From contig CALXOJ010000011.1 in NCBI GenBank assembly GCA_944390005.1, positions 1 through 56,320 on the forward strand: a stretch of DNA of 56,320 nt, read 5' to 3'. Below, in pieces: positions 42,151-49,816 of this stretch. Every line of letters begins with the position of its first letter. Position 1 is the first letter of the stretch. The notes under the pieces were generated by a model that made no database searches, was not told where the DNA came from, and worked only from the letters and a program-made list of their open reading frames with translations. Made by a program: the position numbers and the translations under genes. The stretch comes from an uncultured Spirochaetota bacterium (GTDB taxonomy: Bacteria > Spirochaetota > Spirochaetia > JAFGXN01).

Positions 42151-43017
42151 ATGAAACGAATTATTACCGTACAAGATATTTCCTGCGTGGGAAAATGCTC
42201 TTTGACTGTGGCGCTTCCGATTATTTCAGCAATGGGAGTGGAGACGTGCGTTTTACCGACAGCGGTTTTATCGACTCACACCATGTTTAAAGGGTTTACA
42301 TTCCGCGATCTGACGGCCGATATCACTCCGGTCTGCGAACACTGGAAAAAGGAAAATATCCGCTTCGATGCGGTTTATACCGGTTATCTTGGATCGTTCG
42401 AGCAAATTGAATTGATGCACACACTGTTTGACGAATTCGGAAAAAAGGCGCTGAAAATAGTCGATCCGTGTATGGCCGACAACGGCAAACTGTATCCCGG
42501 TTTTACACCGGAGTTTGCCTTAGCCATGGCAAAGCTTTGTTCGAAAGCCGACGTGCTGGTTCCCAATCTGACCGAAACCGCTTTTATGCTTGACATTCCG
42601 TATCCCGGAAGAGATTACTGTAAATCGGACATCGAGAATTTGCTGAAACAGTTGGCTGATCTCGGTGCAAAAAAAATTGTTTTAAAAGGCATCGAATTCG
42701 ACAAGCCGCAGCCCGGACTGACCGATACGGAAGGGAAGATCGGAATTGCTTCTTACGATGCGGCGACGGGAAATGTCGGCTGGTATTTCCACAAAAAGAT
42801 GCCGGTCAATTTTCACGGTACGGGAGACATTTTTGCCAGCGTGCTGACCGGAGCCCTCATGCGCGGTCTGCCGCTTGAAAAGGCGTATGCGTTGGCCGGT
42901 GATTTTGTTGCCGAATCGATTGCCGAAACACTCAAAAACGAAAACCACAACTGGTACGGAGTCGATTTTGAGGCGGTTTTTCCCTATCTGCTGAAGCGGC
43001 TGGCGGAAAACGGTTAG
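42151..43017 (+). CDS. pdxK: Pyridoxal/pyridoxine kinase
   Basis: 288 residues of the ribokinase fold. TVQDISCVGKCSLTVALPII (about 6-25), VDPCMADNGKLYPGF (about 107-121) and FHGTGDIFASVLTGAL (about 223-238), where the Asp of GTGD is the catalytic base. It phosphorylates pyridoxal, pyridoxine or pyridoxamine to feed the PLP pool. AGGAGG precedes the ATG. It marks the return to core-like base composition right of the restriction island. The distinction between PdxK and PdxY types is uncertain. Confidence 0.88.
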   Translation: MKRIITVQDISCVGKCSLTVALPIISAMGVETCVLPTAVLSTHTMFKGFTFRDLTADITPVCEHWKKENIRFDAVYTGYLGSFEQIELMHTLFDEFGKKALKIVDPCMADNGKLYPGFTPEFALAMAKLCSKADVLVPNLTETAFMLDIPYPGRDYCKSDIENLLKQLADLGAKKIVLKGIEFDKPQPGLTDTEGKIGIASYDAATGNVGWYFHKKMPVNFHGTGDIFASVLTGALMRGLPLEKAYALAGDFVAESIAETLKNENHNWYGVDFEAVFPYLLKRLAENG

Positions 43018-43115
43018 CCGGCCGAAACCGGTCCGGAAAAATGCAGCGCTTGCGGAAAATGTTCCGATTTTACCCCGATGGGCGAACCGGTTTTGGAGTC
43101 AACCGCAAAACGAAT

Positions 43116-43141
43116 CCGGCTGTCAGACGGCCGGGTTTTTT
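43116..43141 (+). terminator. Intrinsic terminator after the pyridoxal kinase gene
   Basis: CCGGC (43116-43120) and GCCGG (43130-43134) followed by GTTTTTT. Confidence 0.7.
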
Positions 43142-43149
43142 GTTCTTTG

Positions 43150-43260
43150 CCGGCGAAGGCGTGAGGGATTCGTCCGGGCACAAGCGCAGCGCCGTGCGCC
43201 CGCCGCAGGCGGGCCGGGCCGGACGAAGCCCGACGGCCGCCCGAGGCGGCCGGCACGCCC
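43150..43260. repeat. G+C-rich element with two perfect hairpins
   Basis: GCCCGCC-GCA-GGCGGGC and GGCCGCC-CGA-GGCGGCC lie within about 50 bp in a stretch far richer in G+C than the surroundings. It resembles the dispersed repeats at 36034 and 56090 in style but not in sequence. A short related piece (CACGGCAAAGCTGCC) occurs at 44857. It separates pdxK from the WYL regulon; no gene is seen in 43018-43283. Confidence 0.6.
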
Positions 43261-43283
43261 GAAAAATTTTCAAAAAATTCGCC

Positions 43284-43318
43284 CTCTGTCACTCCGTGAT
43301 AGAGTGGTGCGGTATACT
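43284..43318 (+). promoter_or_regulatory. WYL-regulon box 1 and -10 element
   Basis: Box 43284-43304: inverted half-sites CTCTGTCAC and GTGATAGAG around TCC. The -10 TATACT is at 43313-43318, 8 nt after the box, and the start codon follows after another 6 nt. The box occupies about -41 to -21, where a -35 hexamer would be, and no -35 consensus is present. Confidence 0.75.
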
Positions 43319-43324
43319 GACTTC

Positions 43325-44341
43325 ATGAAAACGATAAAAGAAGCGAACGAAGAACATTACCGGCCTGTGACGCAGGTTTTTTTGGAGCGTCTGCTGCGGA
43401 TTCACGATCTGATTCAGACAGAATCGTATCCGAATGCGCCGTTTCTGGCGAAGCATACCGAAGTGAGTGTGGCGACGATTAATCGCGATCTGGAATATAT
43501 GCGCAGCCGGCTCGGGGCGCGAATCGAATACAGCCGCAGCCGCGGCGGTTATTATTATGAAGAAGAGTTTCATTTGCCGACCTATCTGATTTCTGCAAAA
43601 GAGTTTCAGGTTTTGGCGGCGGTCAAAAATTTGCTGGAGTGTTACCGGACAACGCCGATTTACAGAGAAGCGTGCGATATTCTGAATCTGCTGTCGATGT
43701 CGACTCTCCATTCGGTGAAGGTGAAGTACGGCCTTTCGCGGGTGGCGGTGGCGCCGACGGCGCAGGCGGCGATCGACGAAGCGGTTTGGGAGAAGGTGTG
43801 GTCGGCATTGATGAGCGATACGGTGATCGAGTTCGATTATGTCGGCCGATGGCGAGTCGGTAAAAGCCGCCGCCGTGTCCGGCCGTACCAGCTTTTGATG
43901 GATCAGGGCGTCTGTTCTCTGTGGGGATATGACGAGAACCGAGCCGATATGCGGTTGTTTGTTCTGTCGCGGATGAGCGACCCGGTTTTGACGCAGGAGA
44001 CGTTCGAGCTTCCCGCCGACTACGATTTCACACCGCACTGCGGCGGCGGTCATTTCGGCGCCTTTTACGAAAAGCAAAAGTTTCGGTTTACGGTCGAGTT
44101 TTTCGGCACGGCGCGGCCGTGGGTGTGCGAGCGCATCTGGGCGGACGATCAGCAGATTACCGAGTGTGAAGAGGAAAATAAGACGGTGGTCTCGTTTACC
44201 GCGGCGCAGTCGATAATGGTGAAAGAGTGGATTTTGTCTCAGGGGTGCAACGCCCGTCCCGTCGAACCGGATTTTTTTGTGAAAGAATGGAAACAGGAAA
44301 TCCGCCGAATGGCGGCGCTGATTCGGGAGGAAGAAGAATGA
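43325..44341 (+). CDS. WYL-domain transcriptional regulator
   Basis: 338 residues from the ATG at 43325. An N-terminal winged helix (RLLRIHDLIQTESYPNAPFL, SVATINRDLEYMRSRLG) is followed by the WYL domain (about 180-250) with RVRPYQLLMDQGVCSLWGYD and RLFVLSRMSDP, and the C-terminal WCX-like extension. WYL proteins bind nucleic-acid or nucleotide ligands and control defence and DNA-damage genes. The mRNA is predicted leaderless: TATACT ends 6 nt before the ATG. The gene lies under the first copy of the shared box, so self-regulation is likely. It overlaps the exonuclease gene (ATGA). Confidence 0.92.
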   Translation: MKTIKEANEEHYRPVTQVFLERLLRIHDLIQTESYPNAPFLAKHTEVSVATINRDLEYMRSRLGARIEYSRSRGGYYYEEEFHLPTYLISAKEFQVLAAVKNLLECYRTTPIYREACDILNLLSMSTLHSVKVKYGLSRVAVAPTAQAAIDEAVWEKVWSALMSDTVIEFDYVGRWRVGKSRRRVRPYQLLMDQGVCSLWGYDENRADMRLFVLSRMSDPVLTQETFELPADYDFTPHCGGGHFGAFYEKQKFRFTVEFFGTARPWVCERIWADDQQITECEEENKTVVSFTAAQSIMVKEWILSQGCNARPVEPDFFVKEWKQEIRRMAALIREEEE

Positions 44342-44853
44342 TTTTGGATTTTACAGCGATCGATTTCGAAACGGCTTACTACCGAAGAGAAAGCGCCTGT
44401 TCGATCGGATTGGTGCGTTTTCGAGATGGGGAAGAGGTCGATTCGTTTTATTCGCTGATCCGGCCGCCTTCGCTCTACGTTCGTCCCGATTTTACGGCGA
44501 TCCACGGGCTGACGGTTGCCGACCTGACCGATGCGCCGACCTTCGACCGCATCTGGCCGCAGGTGCGGGATTTTATCGGCGATCTGCCGCTGACGGCGCA
44601 CAACGCCCGGTTCGACCGAAATGTTTTGCAGGAAACGGCGGCTTATTACGGCATCCGCTGCCCCGATTATCCGTTTTACTGCTCGTGCCTTACCGCGCGG
44701 CGGGCACTGCCCGGTGGCTCTCACCGGTTGACGGTGCTGGCCGACCGCTACGGCATCGTGTACGACGCCCACAACGCGTTGGCAGATGCGCAAACGTGCG
44801 GCCGCCTCTTTGTCCTGTTCCAGCAGGCCGGAACGGCGGCTGTGCGCGGGTGA
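44338..44853 (+). CDS. DEDD 3'-5' exonuclease (DNA polymerase III epsilon-like)
   Basis: 171 residues, exonuclease domain only. Exo I AIDFETAYYRRES (Asp7, Glu9 region), Exo II LTAHNARFDRNVLQE, and Exo III YDAHNALADAQTC supply the four acidic residues and His of the DEDDh class. It would degrade single-stranded DNA or short oligonucleotides. Its ATG overlaps the WYL stop, with the GAGGAAGAAGA end of that gene serving as ribosome-binding site, so the two proteins are made together. A role in producing or removing the nucleic-acid ligand of the WYL protein is inference. Confidence 0.88.
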   Translation: MILDFTAIDFETAYYRRESACSIGLVRFRDGEEVDSFYSLIRPPSLYVRPDFTAIHGLTVADLTDAPTFDRIWPQVRDFIGDLPLTAHNARFDRNVLQETAAYYGIRCPDYPFYCSCLTARRALPGGSHRLTVLADRYGIVYDAHNALADAQTCGRLFVLFQQAGTAAVRG

Positions 44854-44928
44854 GGCACGGCAAAGCTGCCTCCGGCGCGCCTTTTGCGGCGAACCGATTT
44901 TGTCGGTTATGCACGAATTAATTTTCCA

Positions 44929-44964
44929 CTCTGTCACTCCCTGATAGAGCGGGTCTGTCAGAAT
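44929..44964 (+). promoter_or_regulatory. WYL-regulon box 2 and -10 element
   Basis: Box 44929-44949 reads CTCTGTCAC-TCC-CTGATAGAG; the -10 CAGAAT is at 44959-44964, 9 nt after the box. The leader is about 13 nt and starts at the GGGAG ribosome-binding site. Confidence 0.75.
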
Positions 44965-44983
44965 CGAATCGGGAGTGTGAAAT

Positions 44984-46009
44984 ATGAAACCGAATCTTTT
45001 TGAAATTGCAACAAGAGAATTGTCTCAGGACGGATTTTTGACTTGGCTGATTCGTTATGCCGATCCGGAATGCCAAGGAGAAAATCCTGCCGTATTCGAG
45101 TGTGCACAGAAATTTGTGCGGTTTTTAATGGAAAAACAGGATGATTTTCGGATTGAGAAAGTCAGAGCATACCGTCAGTGGAACCGCATCGACATTCTGG
45201 TTGAAGTCAACGATGACAGTGTGATTATCATCGAAGATAAAACCGTTACGGGAACACACAGTAATCAGTTGCAACGGTACAGAGAAAAAGTCGAAGAAAT
45301 ATTTGGCGGAAAAACGATTTACTGTATTTATTTGAAAACAGGAAATGAGAGTGTTTTCAAATTATCCCAAAATGTAGAAGCCTACAGATACAGGGTTGTT
45401 GGACGAGGCGATATTCTGGAAATTCTGAATTCCTGCAAGACTTCCAATGATATTCTGACGGAATTCAGAGAGAATCTTCAGACAATCGAAGATAAGACAA
45501 AAAATTGTACGCAAATCGAGTCGGTCTGCTCTTCCTCTTATGCAGCCGAAGGGTTTTTTCTGGAACTGGCCGAGCAGCTGGCTGCCGATCCGGAATGCGG
45601 AGGCTCTCCCGACTGGGGATATGTTTCCAATCCGAAGGGAGGCTTTCTCGGATTGTGGTATTTCTGGCGGCAGGCGGCCGAGGCCGACGGGAACTGGCTG
45701 TATATTCAGATTGAAAATCACTTTGCAGACGGACTTCATCTGTATATTCGTATGGACAGTAGGGAAAAGAACGCCAAGACTGTGGAAAGCAGACATCTTC
45801 GTCATTATTACAGAAAAGTGTCCGAGGCCGCTTCCGAGTTCGGTCTGACAGTTGTCAAAAGATCCCGCTTCAAAGGAGGCGGAACGGGAACCGTTGCCGA
45901 AATTTCCGGTATTTTTCCGCAAACGGGAGAAATCGAAACGGATATTCTGCTGTCAAAGTTAAAACAGGTTCAGGAACTGATCGATAAAAAAATAATCGAA
46001 AAAAAATGA
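44984..46009 (+). CDS. PD-(D/E)XK nuclease-superfamily protein under WYL-box control
   Basis: 341 residues. Residues 1-150 look like the PDDEXK_4 family: FEIATRELSQDGFLTWLIRY, then WNRIDILVEVNDDSVIIIED followed by KT, giving the D...E-x-K site (Asp at RID, Glu and Lys at IEDKT), and SNQLQRYREKVEEIF. The C-terminal half (about 185-330) has aromatic-rich strands (KGGFLGLWYFWRQAAEADG) of unknown role. Members of this superfamily are common in defence loci, but whether it cuts DNA is not shown. GGGAG precedes the ATG, and box 2 lies just upstream. Confidence 0.8.
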   Translation: MKPNLFEIATRELSQDGFLTWLIRYADPECQGENPAVFECAQKFVRFLMEKQDDFRIEKVRAYRQWNRIDILVEVNDDSVIIIEDKTVTGTHSNQLQRYREKVEEIFGGKTIYCIYLKTGNESVFKLSQNVEAYRYRVVGRGDILEILNSCKTSNDILTEFRENLQTIEDKTKNCTQIESVCSSSYAAEGFFLELAEQLAADPECGGSPDWGYVSNPKGGFLGLWYFWRQAAEADGNWLYIQIENHFADGLHLYIRMDSREKNAKTVESRHLRHYYRKVSEAASEFGLTVVKRSRFKGGGTGTVAEISGIFPQTGEIETDILLSKLKQVQELIDKKIIEKK

Positions 46010-46044
46010 CTCTCTCACTCCCTGATAGAGCGGTCTGTTAGATT
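46010..46044 (+). promoter_or_regulatory. WYL-regulon box 3 and -10 element
   Basis: Box 46010-46030 reads CTCTCTCAC-TCC-CTGATAGAG, beginning at the stop of the previous gene; the -10 TAGATT is at 46039-46044, 8 nt after the box. GGGAG and the ATG at 46061 follow. Confidence 0.75.
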
Positions 46045-46060
46045 GAATCGGGAGTGAAAC

Positions 46061-48265
46061 ATGAAAAAATTACTGACGATTCTTATCGGAACTTTATTGA
46101 TGATCTTCGGGTGTAAGCCGGAGAATGATTTTGTGATCGGTGTGCAGTTGGATCAGACACAGCTGCGTCTGTCTGTCGGAGAGACCGGTACAGCGGTTTT
46201 AACGGCGACCGTTCTGCCGGAAACCGCCGCCGGTCGGGATATTTCCTGGCAGACGACAGATGATGCCGTCGTTTTTGTGACCCCGACAGGAAACAACACC
46301 GCCGAGGTTAGAGCGGTCGGCGCCGGAACGGCTGCCGTTTCCGTAACAACACAGGAGGGCGGCTTTACGGCGGTCTGCGCCGTGACGGTCGAAGCCCCGC
46401 TTTCGGCAATCCGGTTAAACATCGACCGGCTTTATCTGCCGGAAGGAAAAAGTCAGGTTCTGACGGTTTCCCGTGACGGAAACAATCCGGAAGAACCGCT
46501 GCCGGATGTCCGTTGGCGTTCCGGGAACGAAGCGGTGGCTGTGGTCAATGATGACGGAACGGTGACGGCGTCCAATGAAGGCGAAACGCAGATCGAGGCG
46601 TCCGTTGTGACCCGGGAAGGGGAAACGCTGACAGCCGTCTGCCATGTGACCGTCACGGCGACGGGGGCGACGGAGACTCCCGGCGATTTGGTTTATGCCG
46701 TTATGTTTGATTCGGATGCCGTCGATGCGGCTGTCGGAGACCGGCTGACACCGACGGTCACCGTCTATCCGCCCGAAGCGGCCGAACGTCTGATTCTGAC
46801 GGCGGACGAAGGACTGACGGTTTACGGAGTCGGAAATGTGACGGTTGAGCGGCTGGGCGTTTCCCGGCTGACGGCGGAGGTCGACGGGATTACGGACACG
46901 CTGACGGTAACGGCCGTCTCGTTTGAAGGCCCTGAATTCAGAGCGGTCACAGCACTTCCGCTGCCGACCGAAGAAAACAAGGCACTTTCTTACCGGCTGA
47001 CGCTGACAGACACCGCTTTGTCCGGAAAGCTGAAAGCGGCGCTCGCCTCAACCGATGTTTTTCCGTTCGATCTGACAGCGCCGAACGCCGAATCGGTTGC
47101 GGGCGAAGCCTTTGCCGGCGTTGCCGGATTAAAAAGTGTCCGTCTGGAGAAAGCCGTGAGGGTCGGCTCGTCCGCTTTTGCCGGCTGTACCGGGCTGACC
47201 TCAATCGAGGCGCCGCTGCTGGAGCATGCCACCGGTGAGGCGCTGTTTCAAGGCTGTTCGGCACTGACAGCCGTCCGGTTTCCCGAATTGATGGGAATCA
47301 GAGCGGGCATTTTCGACGGTTGTACTGCGTTGAGGGAAATGGAACTGGGGTTCTCCGTTGCGTCGTTTTCGGGTCTGTTCGGGGACTCATTTCCGGAAGC
47401 GTTGTATTTGAAACTGCCGAACGTGAGATCCGTGGACTCGGATGACTTCACCGGCTGCGATTGGATCACGGGTCTCGAGCTTCCCGCAGCCGAGACAGTT
47501 GAAGCACTCGCTTTTTCCGACTGCTCTTCTCTGGAAAAATTGGTTCTCGGTGTTGAAAAAATTGACTTTACCGATCAGGTTTCCACAAATCTCTTTTCAT
47601 TCTTTAATTTTTTCGGTTCGACGGATTCCTCTGTGCCGAATTCGCTGACAGAATTGAGCTTTCCCCGCCTGAAGAGTGTGGGGGATAATACTTTTGCCGG
47701 ATTAAGCAGATTGCGGAAAATCGATTTACCGCAGGTGACGGAAATCGGTGAAAGAGCATTTTACTCGTGTGTTTCTTTAACCGATGTCAACTGCCCTAAA
47801 GTCGAAATATTGAAAGAAGAAGCCTTTAAAGGCTGTCATATGCTTCGTGATATCGACTGCTCTCAAGTAACAAGTGTTGGATCACGAGCTTTTGAGGACT
47901 GCTATGACTTAAAACATCTCCTTTTTTCCTCTCTGCAAACACTTGAAGGTAATTATGCTTTTTCCGGATGTAAGAATCTTTTGCTTGAATTTCCCGGAGC
48001 AACATTGATTGATTTCAGATTTTTTTCGGCATCAAATGACAATGATTTTTATAGTAAAAATTTTTCATTGACCATCCGGCTGCCAGAGCCAGCGCAGGGT
48101 GCTTTTTATATTGCAGTTACCGACCAATCTGAAGAGTATCTTCTTAATTTTAACACTCTTTATCTTCACGAGAGCCAGGAAAAGGGAGTCAAAGATTTGA
48201 CATGGCAGCAGCGCACCTGGAAACAGATCTTCTTCGTCGACGATAACGGGAACGTTGTGCCGTAA
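46061..48265 (+). CDS. Large surface lipoprotein with Ig-like (BIG2) and BspA-type leucine-rich repeats
   Basis: 734 residues. KKLLTILIGTLLMIFGC is a lipoprotein signal with Cys18. Residues about 28-115 and 118-205 are bacterial Ig-like group 2 domains (SVGETGTAVLTATVLPE, TTDDAVVFVTPTG; YLPEGKSQVLTVSRDG), with a third degenerate one to about 290. From about 340 onward come BspA-type LRR_5 repeats (GLKSVRLEKAVRVGSSAFAG, LRKIDLPQVTEIGERAFYSC). Such proteins mediate adhesion in oral and gut bacteria. Control by box 3 links a surface protein to the WYL nuclease genes, which is unexpected. A GGGCGGTT/AACCGCCC hairpin follows the stop without a T-run. Confidence 0.88.
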   Translation: MKKLLTILIGTLLMIFGCKPENDFVIGVQLDQTQLRLSVGETGTAVLTATVLPETAAGRDISWQTTDDAVVFVTPTGNNTAEVRAVGAGTAAVSVTTQEGGFTAVCAVTVEAPLSAIRLNIDRLYLPEGKSQVLTVSRDGNNPEEPLPDVRWRSGNEAVAVVNDDGTVTASNEGETQIEASVVTREGETLTAVCHVTVTATGATETPGDLVYAVMFDSDAVDAAVGDRLTPTVTVYPPEAAERLILTADEGLTVYGVGNVTVERLGVSRLTAEVDGITDTLTVTAVSFEGPEFRAVTALPLPTEENKALSYRLTLTDTALSGKLKAALASTDVFPFDLTAPNAESVAGEAFAGVAGLKSVRLEKAVRVGSSAFAGCTGLTSIEAPLLEHATGEALFQGCSALTAVRFPELMGIRAGIFDGCTALREMELGFSVASFSGLFGDSFPEALYLKLPNVRSVDSDDFTGCDWITGLELPAAETVEALAFSDCSSLEKLVLGVEKIDFTDQVSTNLFSFFNFFGSTDSSVPNSLTELSFPRLKSVGDNTFAGLSRLRKIDLPQVTEIGERAFYSCVSLTDVNCPKVEILKEEAFKGCHMLRDIDCSQVTSVGSRAFEDCYDLKHLLFSSLQTLEGNYAFSGCKNLLLEFPGATLIDFRFFSASNDNDFYSKNFSLTIRLPEPAQGAFYIAVTDQSEEYLLNFNTLYLHESQEKGVKDLTWQQRTWKQIFFVDDNGNVVP

Positions 48266-48271
48266 AATTGC

Positions 48272-48299
48272 GGGCGGTTCCGCAGGCACGAAACCGCCC
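48272..48299 (+). other. Inverted repeat after the BspA-like gene
   Basis: GGGCGGTT (48272-48279) and AACCGCCC (48292-48299), loop of 12 nt, no T-run after it. It may protect the 3' end of the message or be a weak terminator. Confidence 0.4.
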
Positions 48300-48331
48300 T
48301 CGAAAATCGGGAAGCGAAATAAAATATTTTG

Positions 48332-48367
48332 TCATATCACATCCTGATAGATCCCGTGTCATAAAAT
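48332..48367 (+). promoter_or_regulatory. WYL-regulon box 4 (divergent copy) and -10 element
   Basis: Box 48332-48352 reads TCATATCAC-ATC-CTGATAGAT, keeping TCAC and CTGATAGA of the other copies; the -10 TAAAAT is at 48362-48367, 9 nt after the box. An AAGGAG precedes the ATG at 48396. Confidence 0.65.
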
Positions 48368-48395
48368 GTCTCATCTTAACAATAAGGAGCTTTTT

Positions 48396-48623
48396 ATGGC
48401 ACAAATGATTAATCGGGGAGCGGAACTGATCCGCATCAATGCAGCGAAAAAATGTCTGGAGTATTCGACGGACGGCGGCCGTTTCTGGCGGAACCGTTAT
48501 TCGTTTACGTCTTCGGTCGGCGACATCGAAGATTTGACCGAGAACGGCAACGAAATTCTGGCAACCACGTCGAAAGGTCTTTATTATTCGACAGACGAAG
48601 GCCGTTTCTGGCGCCGCCGTTAA
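48396..48623 (+). CDS. 75-residue protein with two Asp-box motifs
   Basis: 75 residues from the ATG with AAGGAG 6 nt upstream. Two copies of an Asp-box (S-x-D-x-G-x-x-W) occur: YSTDGGRFWRNRY at about 23-35 and YSTDEGRFWRRR at the C-terminus, with INRGAELIRINAAKKCLE before the first and GNEILATTSKGLY before the second. Asp-boxes normally occur in multi-blade beta-propellers; two blades alone would have to oligomerise or bind a partner. There is no signal peptide, so it acts in the cytoplasm. It is the last gene under the shared box and ends before a strong terminator. Function unknown. Confidence 0.82.
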   Translation: MAQMINRGAELIRINAAKKCLEYSTDGGRFWRNRYSFTSSVGDIEDLTENGNEILATTSKGLYYSTDEGRFWRRR

Positions 48624-48713
48624 CCGGTTGACTTTTTTTGGCGGACTCTGTTACCGTGAATTCGGAAATGAGGTTCTTCCGAAACGGTACTGCCGTTTAA
48701 ACCGCCTAAAAAA

Positions 48714-48754
48714 CCGATGGTTCCGTAAAAACGCGGAACCATCGGCTTTTTTTT
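48714..48754 (+). terminator. Strong intrinsic terminator after the Asp-box gene
   Basis: CCGATGGTTCCG (48714-48725) pairs perfectly with CGGAACCATCGG, followed by CTTTTTTTT. It closes the WYL regulon. The remaining bases between 48624 and 48837 hold nothing else I can identify. Confidence 0.93.
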
Positions 48755-48837
48755 GAGAAGATGTTAAACTGATTCCTGTGGCGTTGGGTTTGGCCGGCAG
48801 TTCGGCAGCTTAAAACGACGGTATGACTTTTGATCGG

Positions 48838-49770
48838 CTAAAGCGGCAGCAGGGTTTGAGGCAGCCGCCAGCGGTGCTGTTCGGCATTGCGGATAATATC
48901 GCCGGGATTTGGCACGCCGATTAACAGCGGTGAATCGGGATTGTGCCGCGCAAAACGGCTGCGCACGAGGTCTTTGTCGGCGTTGGCGTAGCAATAAAGG
49001 CAGCCGTGCGGACAACTGTTGTATTCACCAATATCGCCGCCCAAAAGGCAGGCGCACGCCTTTCGCGCACGGCACGCCGACGACGGAACTGCCAGCGGAA
49101 AGCCGACGGCTGTTTCCGCAGCGGCTTGGGTCAGACATCCGGAAACATCCGCACCGCAATCTGCCAACGCAGGAGTTTCAGCGCAAAGTTTCAACCGCAT
49201 GCCGCAGTCGGCCGCCGTTTTAGCGAAAAACGCCGTCAGTTCGCGTTGGACGGAAAACGGAACTTCCTCCGCCTGCGGAAAGTTCCGTTTCGTTTTTTCG
49301 TACAAATCGATGAAACTGACAACGCAAACGGTTGTAAAACCGCGGAGGGTGCAAGCGAGCTTTGCAAACGCTTCACGGTGAAAGGCAGCGGAGTAGGTCT
49401 CCGAGAGAAAGACAGGATCATAGCGCCAAATGCAGGCATTCGCTCCGACACGCATTGACAGCGCCTGAAACGCTTTTATCACATCGGATTTTTCAGGGAC
49501 TCCCGGCTCAATTTCTTTTCCGTATGGAGTGATGGTCACCTGCCAAATTTGAGGAAATCGGCGGATGTATTCGAGATGCGGCAGCATCGGAGCGGGATTT
49601 TTCGTGCAGAATGAAAGAATGTCGACAACTTCCGGTTCAATCCGATAGCGCAGCAGCTGCTGCGGCGCGTACGGACTGCGAACAAAGACAAACTTTTCCT
49701 TCACTCTGTTGATAAACCATCGGGAAAAAAATCCCGGAATATCCGTTCTCTGTCCGGCGTTTAAAATCAT
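48838..49770 (-). CDS. DUF1848 protein with C-terminal iron-sulfur-type cysteine motif
   Basis: 310 residues. RTDIPGFFSRWFINRVKEKF and DILSFCTKNPAPML (about 8-60), ITPYGKEIEPGVPEK and WRYDPVFLSETYS are hallmarks of DUF1848. Near the C-terminus ACACLLGGDIGEYNSCPHGC followed by LYCYAN gives C-x3-C-x2-C spacing like a radical-SAM cluster, although it sits at the wrong end for classical radical-SAM enzymes. Function is unknown; a radical or redox reaction is inference. GAGAGG precedes the ATG and there is a clear promoter. Confidence 0.87.
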   Translation of the reverse strand: MILNAGQRTDIPGFFSRWFINRVKEKFVFVRSPYAPQQLLRYRIEPEVVDILSFCTKNPAPMLPHLEYIRRFPQIWQVTITPYGKEIEPGVPEKSDVIKAFQALSMRVGANACIWRYDPVFLSETYSAAFHREAFAKLACTLRGFTTVCVVSFIDLYEKTKRNFPQAEEVPFSVQRELTAFFAKTAADCGMRLKLCAETPALADCGADVSGCLTQAAAETAVGFPLAVPSSACRARKACACLLGGDIGEYNSCPHGCLYCYANADKDLVRSRFARHNPDSPLLIGVPNPGDIIRNAEQHRWRLPQTLLPL

Positions 49771-49787
49771 TTTGCCTCTCTGCCGAG

Positions 49788-49816
49788 AGTCTATCTCGAA
49801 AACGGGAATCCGTCAA
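49788..49816 (-). promoter_or_regulatory. Promoter of the DUF1848 gene
   Basis: Minus strand TTGACG (49811-49816), 17 bp, TAGACT (49788-49793). Confidence 0.6.

Noticed and set aside
43284-43304. Resemblance of the box to the TetR operator (TGATAGAG)
   Set aside because: Only a few bases match by chance; no TetR-type protein is encoded nearby and the spacing and centre differ.
43289-44077. Long minus-strand frame opposite the WYL gene
   Set aside because: Arg/His-rich composition without domains, no ribosome-binding site, and full overlap with a well-supported gene; it is a mirror of the codon bias of the WYL gene.
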